This document shows positions 6,452 through 13,895 of a DNA stretch of 18,634 bases, in pieces (within the stretch, counting starts at the first letter, position 1; the number at the start of each line of letters is the position of its first letter). The position numbers were made by a program, and so were the translations under genes. The DNA is from an uncultured Oscillospiraceae bacterium (GTDB lineage Bacteria > Bacillota > Clostridia > Oscillospirales > Oscillospiraceae), in assembly GCA_900756715.1 (NCBI GenBank), contig CAAELC010000088.1, forward strand, positions 1 to 18,634, read 5' to 3'. The notes beneath the pieces are model-generated. The model had not been told where the DNA came from, ran no database searches, and saw nothing but the letters and a program-made list of their open reading frames with translations.

Positions 6452-6790
6452 ATGATGAACATCCAGATTTTCGGCTCCAAAAAGAATAATGACAGCAAAA
6501 AAGCGGAGCGCTGGTTTAAGGAACGGCGCATCAAATACCAGTATATCGACCTGCTGAGCAAGGGCCTGTCGCTGGGGGAGTACCGCAGCGTGAAGGCGGC
6601 GGTTGGCTTTGAGGCGCTGGTGAACACGGCGTGCGGGGAATATGAGGATCTGGGCCTTCAGTATGTGCCGCCCCAGATGGCAGACCAGCGGATTGCGGAT
6701 TGTCCGGCGGTGTTCCGCCTGCCCATCGTGCGAAATGGGAAGCAGGCCACGGTGGGATACCATCCGGAAATCTGGCAGGATTGGCAATAA
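6452..6790 (+). CDS. ArsC/Spx-fold protein lacking the active-site cysteine
   Basis: A 112-aa protein (or 111 from the second ATG at 6455) of the ArsC/YffB/Spx thioredoxin-fold family. The fold signature is clear: an N-terminal strand IQIFGS, helix KKAERWFKERRI, then LPIVRNGKQATVGYHPEIW near the end, including the cis-Pro and Arg region. In family members the first loop is of the type G-x-K-x-C-x-x-x-KKA; here it reads GSKKNNDSKKA, so Asn stands at the Cys place and no CxxC or CxxS is left. C61 and C84 lie elsewhere and do not match the redox position. Thiol-dependent arsenate or disulfide reduction is therefore unlikely. It is divergent from the sirtuin with only 42 nt between starts, and no strong ribosome site is seen. 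Confidence 0.8.
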   Translation: MMNIQIFGSKKNNDSKKAERWFKERRIKYQYIDLLSKGLSLGEYRSVKAAVGFEALVNTACGEYEDLGLQYVPPQMADQRIADCPAVFRLPIVRNGKQATVGYHPEIWQDWQ

Positions 6791-6807
6791 CCGGGATATG
6801 TGCAAAA

Positions 6808-6842
6808 GCAGGCAGGGGCAATGGCCCCGGCCTGCTTTTTTT
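6808..6842. terminator. Bidirectional terminator between the ArsC-like and CDF genes
   Basis: A 12-nt arm pair (6808-6819 with 6824-6835, one mismatch) with a 4-nt loop is followed by T7 (6836-6842) on the plus strand. On the minus strand GCCTGC is followed by TTTT. It ends the ArsC-like transcript and, more weakly, the CDF operon, whose stop codon (6841-6843) overlaps the T tract. Confidence 0.85.
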
Positions 6843-8010
6843 ACATCACATAGCTGCGGTCAATTTTGGTAACGGCGTAATAATTTCCATCCAGCCCGCG
6901 CACCAGTTCGCCGATGCGCTGCTGCACCTGCGCAGCGCTGAGAGGAACCTCGTAAGGCACCACGGTGTCAAAAATCAGGTTGGTGTGGGTGGCGCCGGGC
7001 ACCGTGCGGAAATCGTGGATGCTGAGCCGGGGGTCAATGGATTTTACCAACAGAGCCACCTGCCGGTGCAGGCGTGCGGTGTTTTCATCCCCTGTGACCA
7101 CAGGGTCCATGTGAATCACCGCGTCGCAGCCTAACTCCCGGCGCAGCTGGTTTTCAATGTTATCAATGACATCGTGCAGCTGCAGAAGGTCACCGTCTGC
7201 GGGCACCTCGGCGTGGAGGGAAATCATGACCCGGCCGGGGCCGTAATCATGCACTACCAGATCGTGAATACCCTGTACCTGAGGATAGGAGAGAACCGTC
7301 TGCTCGATCTGCCGGACAAACTCGGGGTCGGGCTTTTGTCCCAGCAGAGGACTGAGGGTGTCCTGCGCCGCCTTGTAGGCGGAAAACAGAATGAACAGCG
7401 CCACCAGCAGTCCTACCCAGCCGTCGATATGCAGCCCGGTGAAATGGCCCACCAGTGTGGCAATCAGCACGGCGACGGTGGACACGGCGTCAGAAAGACT
7501 GTCGGTTGCTGTAGCGGCCATAGCGGCAGAGTGGATTTTTTTCCCAATGGCCCGGTTATACAGGAACATATAGCCCTTCACCGCCACAGAAACCAGAAGA
7601 ATCACCAGCACCAGGGGGTTGAAGGTTACATCCTCCGGATGGAGAATCTTTTCCAGAGAGGATTTGCCCAGCTCCACGCCCATCAGGAGAATCAGCCCTG
7701 CCACAATCAGGCCGGAGACATATTCCAGCCGTCCGTGGCCGAAAGGGTGTTCCGGGTCCGGTTTGCGCCCGGCCAGACGGAAGCCCAGCAGCGTTACGAG
7801 GGAGGAACCGGCATCGGAGAGGTTGTTGAAAGCGTCAGCCGTGATGGCGATGGAACCGCTGACTGTGCCTGCAAAAAATTTTCCGGTGAACAGCAGCAGA
7901 TTCAGCACAATGCCAGCCAGACCGCACAGGGAGCCATAGGCCCGGCGGACGGCTGGATCAGAGGGGGTATCATAGTTTTTTATAAACAGGCGGGCGAGAA
8001 GTTGAATCAT
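6841..8010 (-). CDS. Cation diffusion facilitator exporter, probably Mn(II)-type
   Basis: A proton-coupled divalent-metal exporter in the cytoplasmic membrane. The protein is 389 aa from ATG 8010, with AAGGAGG 7 nt upstream, inside the end of the antiporter gene. Six membrane helices span about residues 25-215. The transport site is N62-xxx-D66 in helix 2 and D170-xxx-D174 in helix 5. An N-D-D-D site is characteristic of manganese CDFs such as pneumococcal MntE; zinc CDFs use H-D-H-D. The cytoplasmic dimerisation domain (about 225-300) is followed by about 90 extra residues, a length also seen in the MntE-like group. The start overlaps the antiporter stop (ATGA), so translation is coupled. 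Metal choice is inferred from the four residues only. Confidence 0.88.
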   Translation of the reverse strand: MIQLLARLFIKNYDTPSDPAVRRAYGSLCGLAGIVLNLLLFTGKFFAGTVSGSIAITADAFNNLSDAGSSLVTLLGFRLAGRKPDPEHPFGHGRLEYVSGLIVAGLILLMGVELGKSSLEKILHPEDVTFNPLVLVILLVSVAVKGYMFLYNRAIGKKIHSAAMAATATDSLSDAVSTVAVLIATLVGHFTGLHIDGWVGLLVALFILFSAYKAAQDTLSPLLGQKPDPEFVRQIEQTVLSYPQVQGIHDLVVHDYGPGRVMISLHAEVPADGDLLQLHDVIDNIENQLRRELGCDAVIHMDPVVTGDENTARLHRQVALLVKSIDPRLSIHDFRTVPGATHTNLIFDTVVPYEVPLSAAQVQQRIGELVRGLDGNYYAVTKIDRSYVM

Positions 8011-9338
8011 GGAGCATCCTCCTTTTTGGGATGGGGGAAATAATGCCTTTTTGTAAACAGACAGCACAGAGGCACCATGTACAGAAAAATGGCATAAGGA
8101 AGCGCGGCGGGGGTGCCCCCCAGCATGGTCAGCGGCACATGGCAGGCTACATTCCACGGAATCAGAGGCGGCAGCACGATGGCGGAGTTCTCAATATCCA
8201 GCGCCAACTCCTGCCGGCTGCGGCCGCGCTGCTGATAAACGCCGCAAAGCAGCTGCTGCCCCATGACCACGGCTACCAGCTGGTTGCAGAAGATCACTGC
8301 GGTGAGAATACTGGTGATAATCATGGCGGGGAACAGCCCTACCCGTCCTGCCAGAGCCTGACACAGATCCTTGGCGCGGTTTAAAACGCCGATGCCTTCC
8401 AGAAGCCCTGCAAAGGCGCTGGTGGAAAGAACGGCCAGAATGGTTTCCACCATAGAGAGTATTCCGCCGCCGGAAAGAATAGCAGTCAGCGCCTGGTTTT
8501 CAGGCCGGTAGCCCCGCACAATGGTCAAGAAAGACTCTGCTACAGACATGCGCTGGGCAAAAAGCATCAGCCCCAGAGCCAGCGCCACGCTGATGGCCAT
8601 GGTGCGCCGGACGGGTACTTTCAGAAGCGGCAGCACCAGCATGACCACCGCCGGGAGAACGACCAGCGGCGACAGGGAAAACACGCTGCGCATGGAAGAA
8701 AGAAGGCCGGTGTCCACGGCGCCGATGGGGTGGGTCAGGGACAGGGGGAGGTACAGAAGTGTTGTCACTGCCAGCGGCACAAGACCGGAGCGCTGCGTCA
8801 GGCGGAGGTTGCTCATCAGGTCAGTCTGTGTGACGGCGGCCACCACAATGGCACTGGAGGAGGCATTGGAGCAGCGGTCACCGAAAAATGCGCCGGAGAG
8901 GATGGCTCTGGCAGTGATGGCCTCGCTGACGCCGCCGGAGCGGGCCAGAGCCATCAGAATAATGCCGGCAGTGCCGGCCACGCCAAAGGAGGTGCCCAAT
9001 GCAAAGGACAGAAGCGCCGTCAGCAGAAAGGCGACCAGAATAAAGACCGGAGGCCGGATGATCTGCACGCCGTAAATGATGAAGAAGGTGATGGTGCCGC
9101 AGGCGCGCCAGGTGGTGGTGACGGCACCGATAATGAGGAAAATGATGGTGGCGGGGAGCACCTTCTGCGTTTCATCCCATATAAAGCCGCTTAGCCGGCG
9201 GCCGGAAAAGCCCCGTCCCAGACCGCGCAGGAAAAACAGCACGATGCCGAAGCATACCGGCAGAAACAGCGCCAACCCCTGCCACACGCTGATGACAATG
9301 GCCCCCAGAAACAGGGCAAACAGGAGCAGATCTGTCAT
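8007..9338 (-). CDS. NhaC-like Na+/H+ antiporter family protein
   Basis: A 443-aa hydrophobic transporter with about 11-12 membrane segments. The region GAFFGDRCSNASSSA (about residues 148-162) matches the NhaC signature zone, which is normally FGDK-[CS]-SP-[LI]-S; here the Pro is replaced by Asn. It likely exchanges Na+ (or an organic anion, as in MleN-like relatives) for H+. Both ends overlap neighbours by 4 nt: its ATG (9336-9338) overlaps the zinc-ribbon gene stop, and its TGA (8007-8009) overlaps the CDF start. Three proteins made in fixed order by coupled translation suggests joint function, perhaps ion or pH balance during metal export. The substrate is not determined by the sequence. 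Confidence 0.82.
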   Translation of the reverse strand: MTDLLLFALFLGAIVISVWQGLALFLPVCFGIVLFFLRGLGRGFSGRRLSGFIWDETQKVLPATIIFLIIGAVTTTWRACGTITFFIIYGVQIIRPPVFILVAFLLTALLSFALGTSFGVAGTAGIILMALARSGGVSEAITARAILSGAFFGDRCSNASSSAIVVAAVTQTDLMSNLRLTQRSGLVPLAVTTLLYLPLSLTHPIGAVDTGLLSSMRSVFSLSPLVVLPAVVMLVLPLLKVPVRRTMAISVALALGLMLFAQRMSVAESFLTIVRGYRPENQALTAILSGGGILSMVETILAVLSTSAFAGLLEGIGVLNRAKDLCQALAGRVGLFPAMIITSILTAVIFCNQLVAVVMGQQLLCGVYQQRGRSRQELALDIENSAIVLPPLIPWNVACHVPLTMLGGTPAALPYAIFLYMVPLCCLFTKRHYFPHPKKEDAP

Positions 9339-9928
9339 ACGCCGCGAATCTCCAGCTTCATCTGGCAGCAGAGACGGTCCAGATCCTCGTCGGTGGCGGC
9401 CGGCAGCCGCAGCCGCCCACCGCAGTCCTTGCAGATCAGGTCTACCGCGCCCCGATGGACGGCGATGGAATAGCTGCTGCTTCCGCAGGTGCAGCGGATG
9501 CCGCCCCGGGCGGCAATATCCTTCAGCTCGGAGAGTACCTCATACATGATGACATTATCCGTAAAGGCGGACGGCTCCTCACAGCGGTCTTTTTCGGCCC
9601 GCTCCTCCAGCTCGGCCATGGCGCAGCTGACCTGCTGCTCGTCACCGATGTAGCAGCACAGCTGCTTTGTCTCCGGACAGGCCAGACCGATACCGCGCCC
9701 CTCCAGCAGGGACTGGCTGCTGACTTCGGCCTGATGGGTTTTGCCGCACAGGCCGCAGGGCACCCACAGCCGAAAACGCAGGCCGTCGGTTTCCACCCGC
9801 AGTTCAGACTTTTCACAGGGACATTCGATGCGGGCTGCTGCCGCCGTCAGAGCAAATTTGGTGCGCCGGCCGGTTACCGGCTTTTTGCAGTGGGGGCAGA
9901 GATACCCGAAGCTGCGTGTTTCTTCCAT
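9335..9928 (-). CDS. Cysteine-rich multi-zinc-ribbon protein of unknown function
   Basis: A 197-aa soluble protein with 17 Cys; I cannot name a family. Cys pairs: C11-xx-C14 with C36-x-C38 (first ribbon), C58-xx-C61 with C84 and C91/C92 (possible second), and C146-x-C148 with C166-xx-C169 (last ribbon). Between them, about 103-140, is a helical stretch (AMAELEERAEK, then YEVLSELKDIAARGG). There are no membrane segments and no catalytic motif I recognise. Start is ATG 9928, with GAGAGGA about 10 nt upstream. It is the first gene of an operon with the NhaC-like and CDF genes. It might be a metal-binding or sensing partner, or a nucleic-acid-binding protein; both are guesses from cysteine pattern and context. 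Confidence 0.8.
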   Translation of the reverse strand: MEETRSFGYLCPHCKKPVTGRRTKFALTAAAARIECPCEKSELRVETDGLRFRLWVPCGLCGKTHQAEVSSQSLLEGRGIGLACPETKQLCCYIGDEQQVSCAMAELEERAEKDRCEEPSAFTDNVIMYEVLSELKDIAARGGIRCTCGSSSYSIAVHRGAVDLICKDCGGRLRLPAATDEDLDRLCCQMKLEIRGV

Positions 9929-9964
9929 AAGAATCTATCCTCTCTGGTGCAAAATGTGCTTTTC

Positions 9965-9994
9965 ATTATACGCGCTTTTCCCGGAAAATGCCAG
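9965..9994 (-). promoter_or_regulatory. Promoter with internal dyad for the zinc-ribbon/antiporter/CDF operon
   Basis: On the minus strand: CTGGCA (9989-9994), 18-nt spacer, perfect TATAAT (9965-9970). The spacer holds a 13-bp palindrome, TTTTCC-C-GGAAAA (9976-9988), placed where a bound repressor would block RNA polymerase. Which protein binds is unknown; the divergent TetR gene is one candidate. Confidence 0.55.
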
Positions 9995-10048
9995 AGGAAA
10001 ACGAATTTTTATACCCGGCTTCAATGGAAAAAGGAACACTGCGGAGTC

Positions 10049-10086
10049 TTGACAAGTAAATAACGAATGGTTATAGTATGCTTACT
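10049..10086 (+). promoter_or_regulatory. Promoter and possible operator of the tetR gene
   Basis: TTGACA (10049-10054), 17-nt spacer, TATAGT (10072-10077). ATAAC-N5-GTTAT (10060-10074) fills the spacer and enters the -10, and AGTA-N4-TACT (10075-10086) follows it. Either dyad could be the autoregulatory site of the TetR product, since such repressors usually bind dyads over their own promoter. Confidence 0.6.
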
Positions 10087-10123
10087 GACTACTTATTATT
10101 TTCAACAAGTGAGGGATATGCCC

Positions 10124-10732
10124 ATGGGAAAAGAATTGACGCCCCGGAAAAGACAAGCAATGGAAATGCGCAGCCGCATCCAGCAGACTGCCGTTGACCT
10201 GTTTAACCGGGAGGGTTTTGAAAATGTATCGGTGGAGGAGATTGCTCAGGCAGCCGGGTGCTCCGTGGGAAATATCTACCACTACTTTAAAAGCAAAGAC
10301 GAACTGGCCATGCAGGTTACCAGCCAGGTGGATGCCCAGTATCTGGAGCTGCAAAGAGGATACCGGGCGGATACCACCCACACAGCCCGGGAGAAGCTGC
10401 TGGATTTTGTCAGCAAGGCACTGACCATCAGCGCCCAGGACGAGATCGTGTACAAGGCCTTTGTGCTGGCACTGCGCTACCCGGAGCAGAAAGCGCTGCA
10501 AAAGAGCGACCGCCGTGTGTATTTCAACCTGCTGCAGGAGCTGGTGGAGTTGTGCCTGCGGGAGGGGAGCATCGCTCCGTCCCATCGGGCGGATGAAGTG
10601 GTGGAGCAGATGGTGGTGCTGCACCGCGGGATGCTGTTTGAATGGCGGATCAATGAACGCAGCTTTGATATTGCCCGGGCTGGACGTGAGATGGCGGCTT
10701 TGCTGCTGAAGGGAATGGAGCCGGAGAAGTAA
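10124..10732 (+). CDS. TetR/AcrR-family transcriptional regulator
   Basis: A 202-aa regulator. The N-terminal helix-turn-helix spans residues about 14-60, with the signature VSVEEIAQAAGCSVGNIYHYFKSKDEL-type core (helix 3 ends NIYHYF). The C-terminal ligand domain (about 70-200) is all helical and divergent, so the ligand cannot be read. I chose ATG 10124 because GAGGG (10111-10115) lies 8 nt before it; ATG 10118 would be only 2 nt away. The gene sits between the divergent zinc-ribbon operon and buk-iorAB, with its own promoter and terminator. TetR relatives next to acyl-CoA or fatty-acid genes often sense acyl-CoAs, so the downstream buk operon is the more natural target; this is inference. 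Confidence 0.9.
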   Translation: MGKELTPRKRQAMEMRSRIQQTAVDLFNREGFENVSVEEIAQAAGCSVGNIYHYFKSKDELAMQVTSQVDAQYLELQRGYRADTTHTAREKLLDFVSKALTISAQDEIVYKAFVLALRYPEQKALQKSDRRVYFNLLQELVELCLREGSIAPSHRADEVVEQMVVLHRGMLFEWRINERSFDIARAGREMAALLLKGMEPEK

Positions 10733-10790
10733 AACGAAGGAAGAAACGTTCACTGAATCGAGATTGTTATTTTAATATCAAACAAAAACT

Positions 10791-10830
10791 GGAACTCTTG
10801 CTGTTTTGACAACAAGAATTCCTTTTTTTT
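10791..10830 (+). terminator. Terminator of the tetR gene
   Basis: A 14-bp stem (10791-10804 with 10809-10822, two C-A mismatches) with a TTTG loop is directly followed by eight T (10823-10830). It isolates tetR from the buk promoter 40 nt further on. Confidence 0.75.
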
Positions 10831-10870
10831 GTGCGTTTAACCAAGTTTTTCCGAAAACGCAAAAAGCACA

Positions 10871-10899
10871 TTGACAAACGAATGCATAAAGCCTATAAT
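10871..10899 (+). promoter_or_regulatory. Perfect-consensus promoter of the buk-iorA-iorB operon
   Basis: TTGACA (10871-10876), 17-nt spacer, TATAAT (10894-10899). Both hexamers and spacing are ideal, so this should be a strong promoter needing a repressor if it is to be controlled. The start would be near 10906, giving a 90-nt leader. Confidence 0.9.
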
Positions 10900-10916
10900 C
10901 AAATTGTTCAATAAGT

Positions 10917-10940
10917 GATTCGGTAAATGATTCAGTGAAA
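10917..10940 (+). repeat. Tandem 12-bp repeat in the buk leader, with an inverted third copy upstream
   Basis: GATTCGGTAAAT (10917-10928) is followed at once by GATTCAGTGAAA (10929-10940), 9 of 12 identical. The 11 bases GATTCAGTGAA (10929-10939) recur exactly as the reverse complement at 10749-10759, just after the tetR stop codon. The pair lies 11-34 nt after the predicted start of transcription, a usual place for a repressor site. It may be the TetR operator with an auxiliary site 180 bp away. Confidence 0.5.
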
Positions 10941-10995
10941 AAATGTTCTGAAAAATTCCGGATTTTAGGGAAGAAAAAGGGAAAAGGAGATTTTT

Positions 10996-12048
10996 ATGAA
11001 GGTTTTGGTTATTAACCCCGGTGCCACCTCCACCAAGATCGCCGTTTTTGAGGAGCAGGAGCAGCTTTTTAAGAAAGGGCTGGATCACTCCGCAGAGGAG
11101 CTGGATCAGTTCGAACGGGTGATTGATCAGGCGGACTACCGCAAGGCGGCCGTGCTGGCAGCGGTGGAGGAGGGCGGCTTCAAGCTGACGGATTTTGACG
11201 CGGTCTGCGGCCGCGGCGGTCTGTACCGGGCGATTCCCTCCGGCACCTACGCGGTCAATGACCGGGTGATGGAGGATGTGGAAAAGGCTCCCTTTGGTGA
11301 ACATCCGTCCAATCTGGGCGCATATCTTGCCAGAAAAATCGGGGATATGGTGGGCATTCCCGCCTTCTTTGTTGATCCCGTCTGCGTGGACGAGATGACG
11401 GAGGTGGCGCATTACACCGGTTTTGCCGAGATGCGCCGCCTGTGCCAGTTCCACGCACTGAACCACAAGTCCATCGGCCGCAAGGCTGCCGGTGAGCTGG
11501 GGCGCAGCTATGAGGATGTAAATCTGATCGTGTGCCATCTGGGCGGCGGCGTCAGCGTAGGCGCCCACCAGAAGGGCCGCGTGGTGGATGTATGCAATGT
11601 CAAGGATGAGGGCTCCATGGGAATGGACCGGGCCGGCGGCCTGCCGGTGAATGCCCTTATCAATTACTGCTTCAGCGGCAAGACCAGGGACGAGGTTAAA
11701 AAGACACTGGGCCGCCGGGCAGGTATGTTCTCCTATCTCGGTACCACGGATTTCCGCGTGATCTGTGCCAAGGTGGTAGAGGGCGACGCCAAATATGTGG
11801 AAGCCTATCAGGCGCTGGTTTACCAGCTGGCCAAGGACATTGGCGCCATGGCAGCGGTGCTGCATTACGATGTGGACGCCATCGTCTACACCGGCGGCAT
11901 GGCCTATGAGCAGTTCTTCTGCGATGACATTACCGCTTATGTGGGCAAGATCGCCAGAATTATCCGGCTGCCCGGCGAGGAGGAGATGCGCTCTTTGGCG
12001 GAAGGCGCCCTGCGGGTGCTGCATGGCGAGCCGGCCAGCGAGTATTGA
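10996..12048 (+). CDS. buk: Butyrate kinase-family enzyme (acyl phosphate to acid plus ATP)
   Basis: It is a member of the acetokinase/ASKHA superfamily. It transfers phosphate from an acyl phosphate to ADP, giving the free acid and ATP. The protein is 350 aa, near the usual 355. Start is ATG 10996 after AAGGAGA. Motifs: N7-P-G-A-T-S-T-K14 (phosphate-1), HALNHKSIGR near 154-163, HLGGGVSVGAH near 182 (phosphate-2), GTTDFR near 250 and TGGMA near 299 (adenosine). No phosphotransacetylase/phosphotransbutyrylase gene is beside it. Because iorA and iorB follow, the true substrate may be isobutyryl, isovaleryl or arylacetyl phosphate rather than butyryl phosphate; the family includes branched-chain fatty acid kinases. 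Confidence 0.93.
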   Translation: MKVLVINPGATSTKIAVFEEQEQLFKKGLDHSAEELDQFERVIDQADYRKAAVLAAVEEGGFKLTDFDAVCGRGGLYRAIPSGTYAVNDRVMEDVEKAPFGEHPSNLGAYLARKIGDMVGIPAFFVDPVCVDEMTEVAHYTGFAEMRRLCQFHALNHKSIGRKAAGELGRSYEDVNLIVCHLGGGVSVGAHQKGRVVDVCNVKDEGSMGMDRAGGLPVNALINYCFSGKTRDEVKKTLGRRAGMFSYLGTTDFRVICAKVVEGDAKYVEAYQALVYQLAKDIGAMAAVLHYDVDAIVYTGGMAYEQFFCDDITAYVGKIARIIRLPGEEEMRSLAEGALRVLHGEPASEY

Positions 12049-12118
12049 TCTATTATCTGTGTTTTCAAAGCAATTTGAGTAATAAAGAAGAGATATTTGT
12101 GAAAGGTGGAGAAATCTT

Positions 12119-13894
12119 ATGAAGCATCTGATGTCCGGTAACGAAGCCACTGCCCGTGGCGTATACGAAGCCGGGATCAAGGTCTGTTCCGCTTACCCCG
12201 GAACTCCCAGCACCGAGATCCTGGAGAACATGCCCCAGTACAAGGAGGATGTGTACTGCGAGTGGGCACCCAATGAAAAGGTGGCTACCGAGGTAGCCTA
12301 TGGCGCGGCCGTGGCAGGCTCCCGTTCCATCTGCACCATGAAGATGGTGGGCCTGAATGTGGCGGCCGACCCTCTGTTCACTGCCGGTTACATGGGCGTG
12401 AACGGCGCGTACATCGTTGTTACTGCCGATGACCCCAGCTGCCATTCTTCTCAGAATGAGCAGGATAACCGTCACTATGCCCGCGCTGCCAAGATCGCCA
12501 TGGTGGAGCCCAGCGATCCGCAGGAGTGCAAGGATTTTGTGAAGATGGCCTGCGAAATTTCCGAGGAGTTTGATACCCCCGTGCTGTACCGGACCACGAC
12601 CCGTGTCTGTCATAGCAAGGGCCTGGTGGAGTTCGGCGAGCGCACCGAGCATGTGGCCCCCGAGTACAAGCGGAATGTCCGTAAGTTCATCTGCACCCCG
12701 GCCAACGCTTACATGAATCATCCGCTGGTGGAGGAGCGTCTGGAGAAGCTGGCTGAGTTCGGCGCCACCCGCGCGGTGGAGATGGGCCTGAACAAGGTAG
12801 AGCTGGGTGACGGCAAGGTGGGTGTGATTACCGCTTCCATCAGCTATCAGTATGCCAAGGAAGTCTTCCCCGAGGGAACCTCCTTCCTGAAGCTGGGCCT
12901 GACTTATCCGCTGCCCATGAGCCTGATCCGCGATTTCGCCTCCAAGGTGGAGAAGCTGTATGTCATCGAGGAGCTGGACCCGTTCATGGAGGACGAGATC
13001 AAGGCTGCCGGCATCCAGTGCGTGGGCAAGGAGCTTACCGGCAAGATGTATGAGCTGAACACCGAACTGGTGCGCGAGCGTGTGCTGGGCATCAAAACCG
13101 AGTATAAGACCATTGACGATGTGGCTGCTGCCAAGCGTCCTCCCGCTCTGTGTCCCGGATGCCCCCACCGCGGCTTCTTCTACACGCTGTCCAAGAACAA
13201 GAACTATGTGGTCACCGGCGACATCGGCTGCTATACGCTGGGCTCCGCTGCGCCCCTGAACTGCATGGATGTGTGCATCTGCATGGGCGGCGGCTTTACC
13301 GCCGGTGTGGGTATGGCCCGCTCCTTCCAGTGGGAGAATGTGACCGATAAGGTCGTTTTCGGTGTGATGGGTGACTCCACCTTCTTCCACAGCGGCATGA
13401 CCGGCGCTGCCGAGATCATCTATAACAATGCCCGCATGATCCCCTGCGTGCTGGATAACCGCATTACCGGCATGACCGGCCACCAGGAAAATCCCGGCTC
13501 CGGCTATACGCTGATGGGCGATGAGGCTCCCATGCTGAGCATTGAGAAGATTTTTGAAACCTATGGCTTTGCCCCTGTGCTGACCGTTGACCCGCAGGAT
13601 CTGACCGCCATGAAGAAGACGGTGGATGAGGCTGTGGCCGCCCTGAATCGCGGCGAGCATCCCGCCATTGTGACCCGCCGTCCCTGCCTGCTGATCAAGC
13701 GTGTGAAGCACGATCTGGGTATGTGCAAGGTCAACACCGATAAGTGCAAGAGCTGCAAGAGCTGCCTGAAGGTCGGCTGCCCCGCCATCTCCATGGAAAA
13801 TGGCAAGGCCTGCATCGACCGCACCCAGTGCGTAGGCTGCACCGTCTGCGCGCAGGCTTGCCCGTTTGATGCGATCGAAAAGGAGGAGAAATAA
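12119..13894 (+). CDS. iorA: Indolepyruvate:ferredoxin oxidoreductase, alpha subunit
   Basis: It catalyses 2-oxoacid plus CoA plus oxidised ferredoxin to acyl-CoA, CO2 and reduced ferredoxin. Substrates are aryl pyruvates from Trp, Tyr and Phe, and in some relatives branched 2-oxoacids. The protein is 591 aa, the full family length. The N-terminal pyrimidine-binding domain begins LMSGNEATARGVYEAG and YPGTPSTEI. The TPP-binding motif is G418-D-S with the downstream Asn (VLDN...MTGHQ). Two [4Fe-4S] sites lie at the C terminus: C543/C546/C549/C554 and C571/C574/C577/C581. It starts 70 nt after buk, with GGTGGAG before the ATG and no terminator between, so the two are co-transcribed. Codon use here is more biased toward C-ending codons than in neighbours, fitting high expression. 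Confidence 0.96.
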   Translation: MKHLMSGNEATARGVYEAGIKVCSAYPGTPSTEILENMPQYKEDVYCEWAPNEKVATEVAYGAAVAGSRSICTMKMVGLNVAADPLFTAGYMGVNGAYIVVTADDPSCHSSQNEQDNRHYARAAKIAMVEPSDPQECKDFVKMACEISEEFDTPVLYRTTTRVCHSKGLVEFGERTEHVAPEYKRNVRKFICTPANAYMNHPLVEERLEKLAEFGATRAVEMGLNKVELGDGKVGVITASISYQYAKEVFPEGTSFLKLGLTYPLPMSLIRDFASKVEKLYVIEELDPFMEDEIKAAGIQCVGKELTGKMYELNTELVRERVLGIKTEYKTIDDVAAAKRPPALCPGCPHRGFFYTLSKNKNYVVTGDIGCYTLGSAAPLNCMDVCICMGGGFTAGVGMARSFQWENVTDKVVFGVMGDSTFFHSGMTGAAEIIYNNARMIPCVLDNRITGMTGHQENPGSGYTLMGDEAPMLSIEKIFETYGFAPVLTVDPQDLTAMKKTVDEAVAALNRGEHPAIVTRRPCLLIKRVKHDLGMCKVNTDKCKSCKSCLKVGCPAISMENGKACIDRTQCVGCTVCAQACPFDAIEKEEK

Positions 13895-13895
13895 T

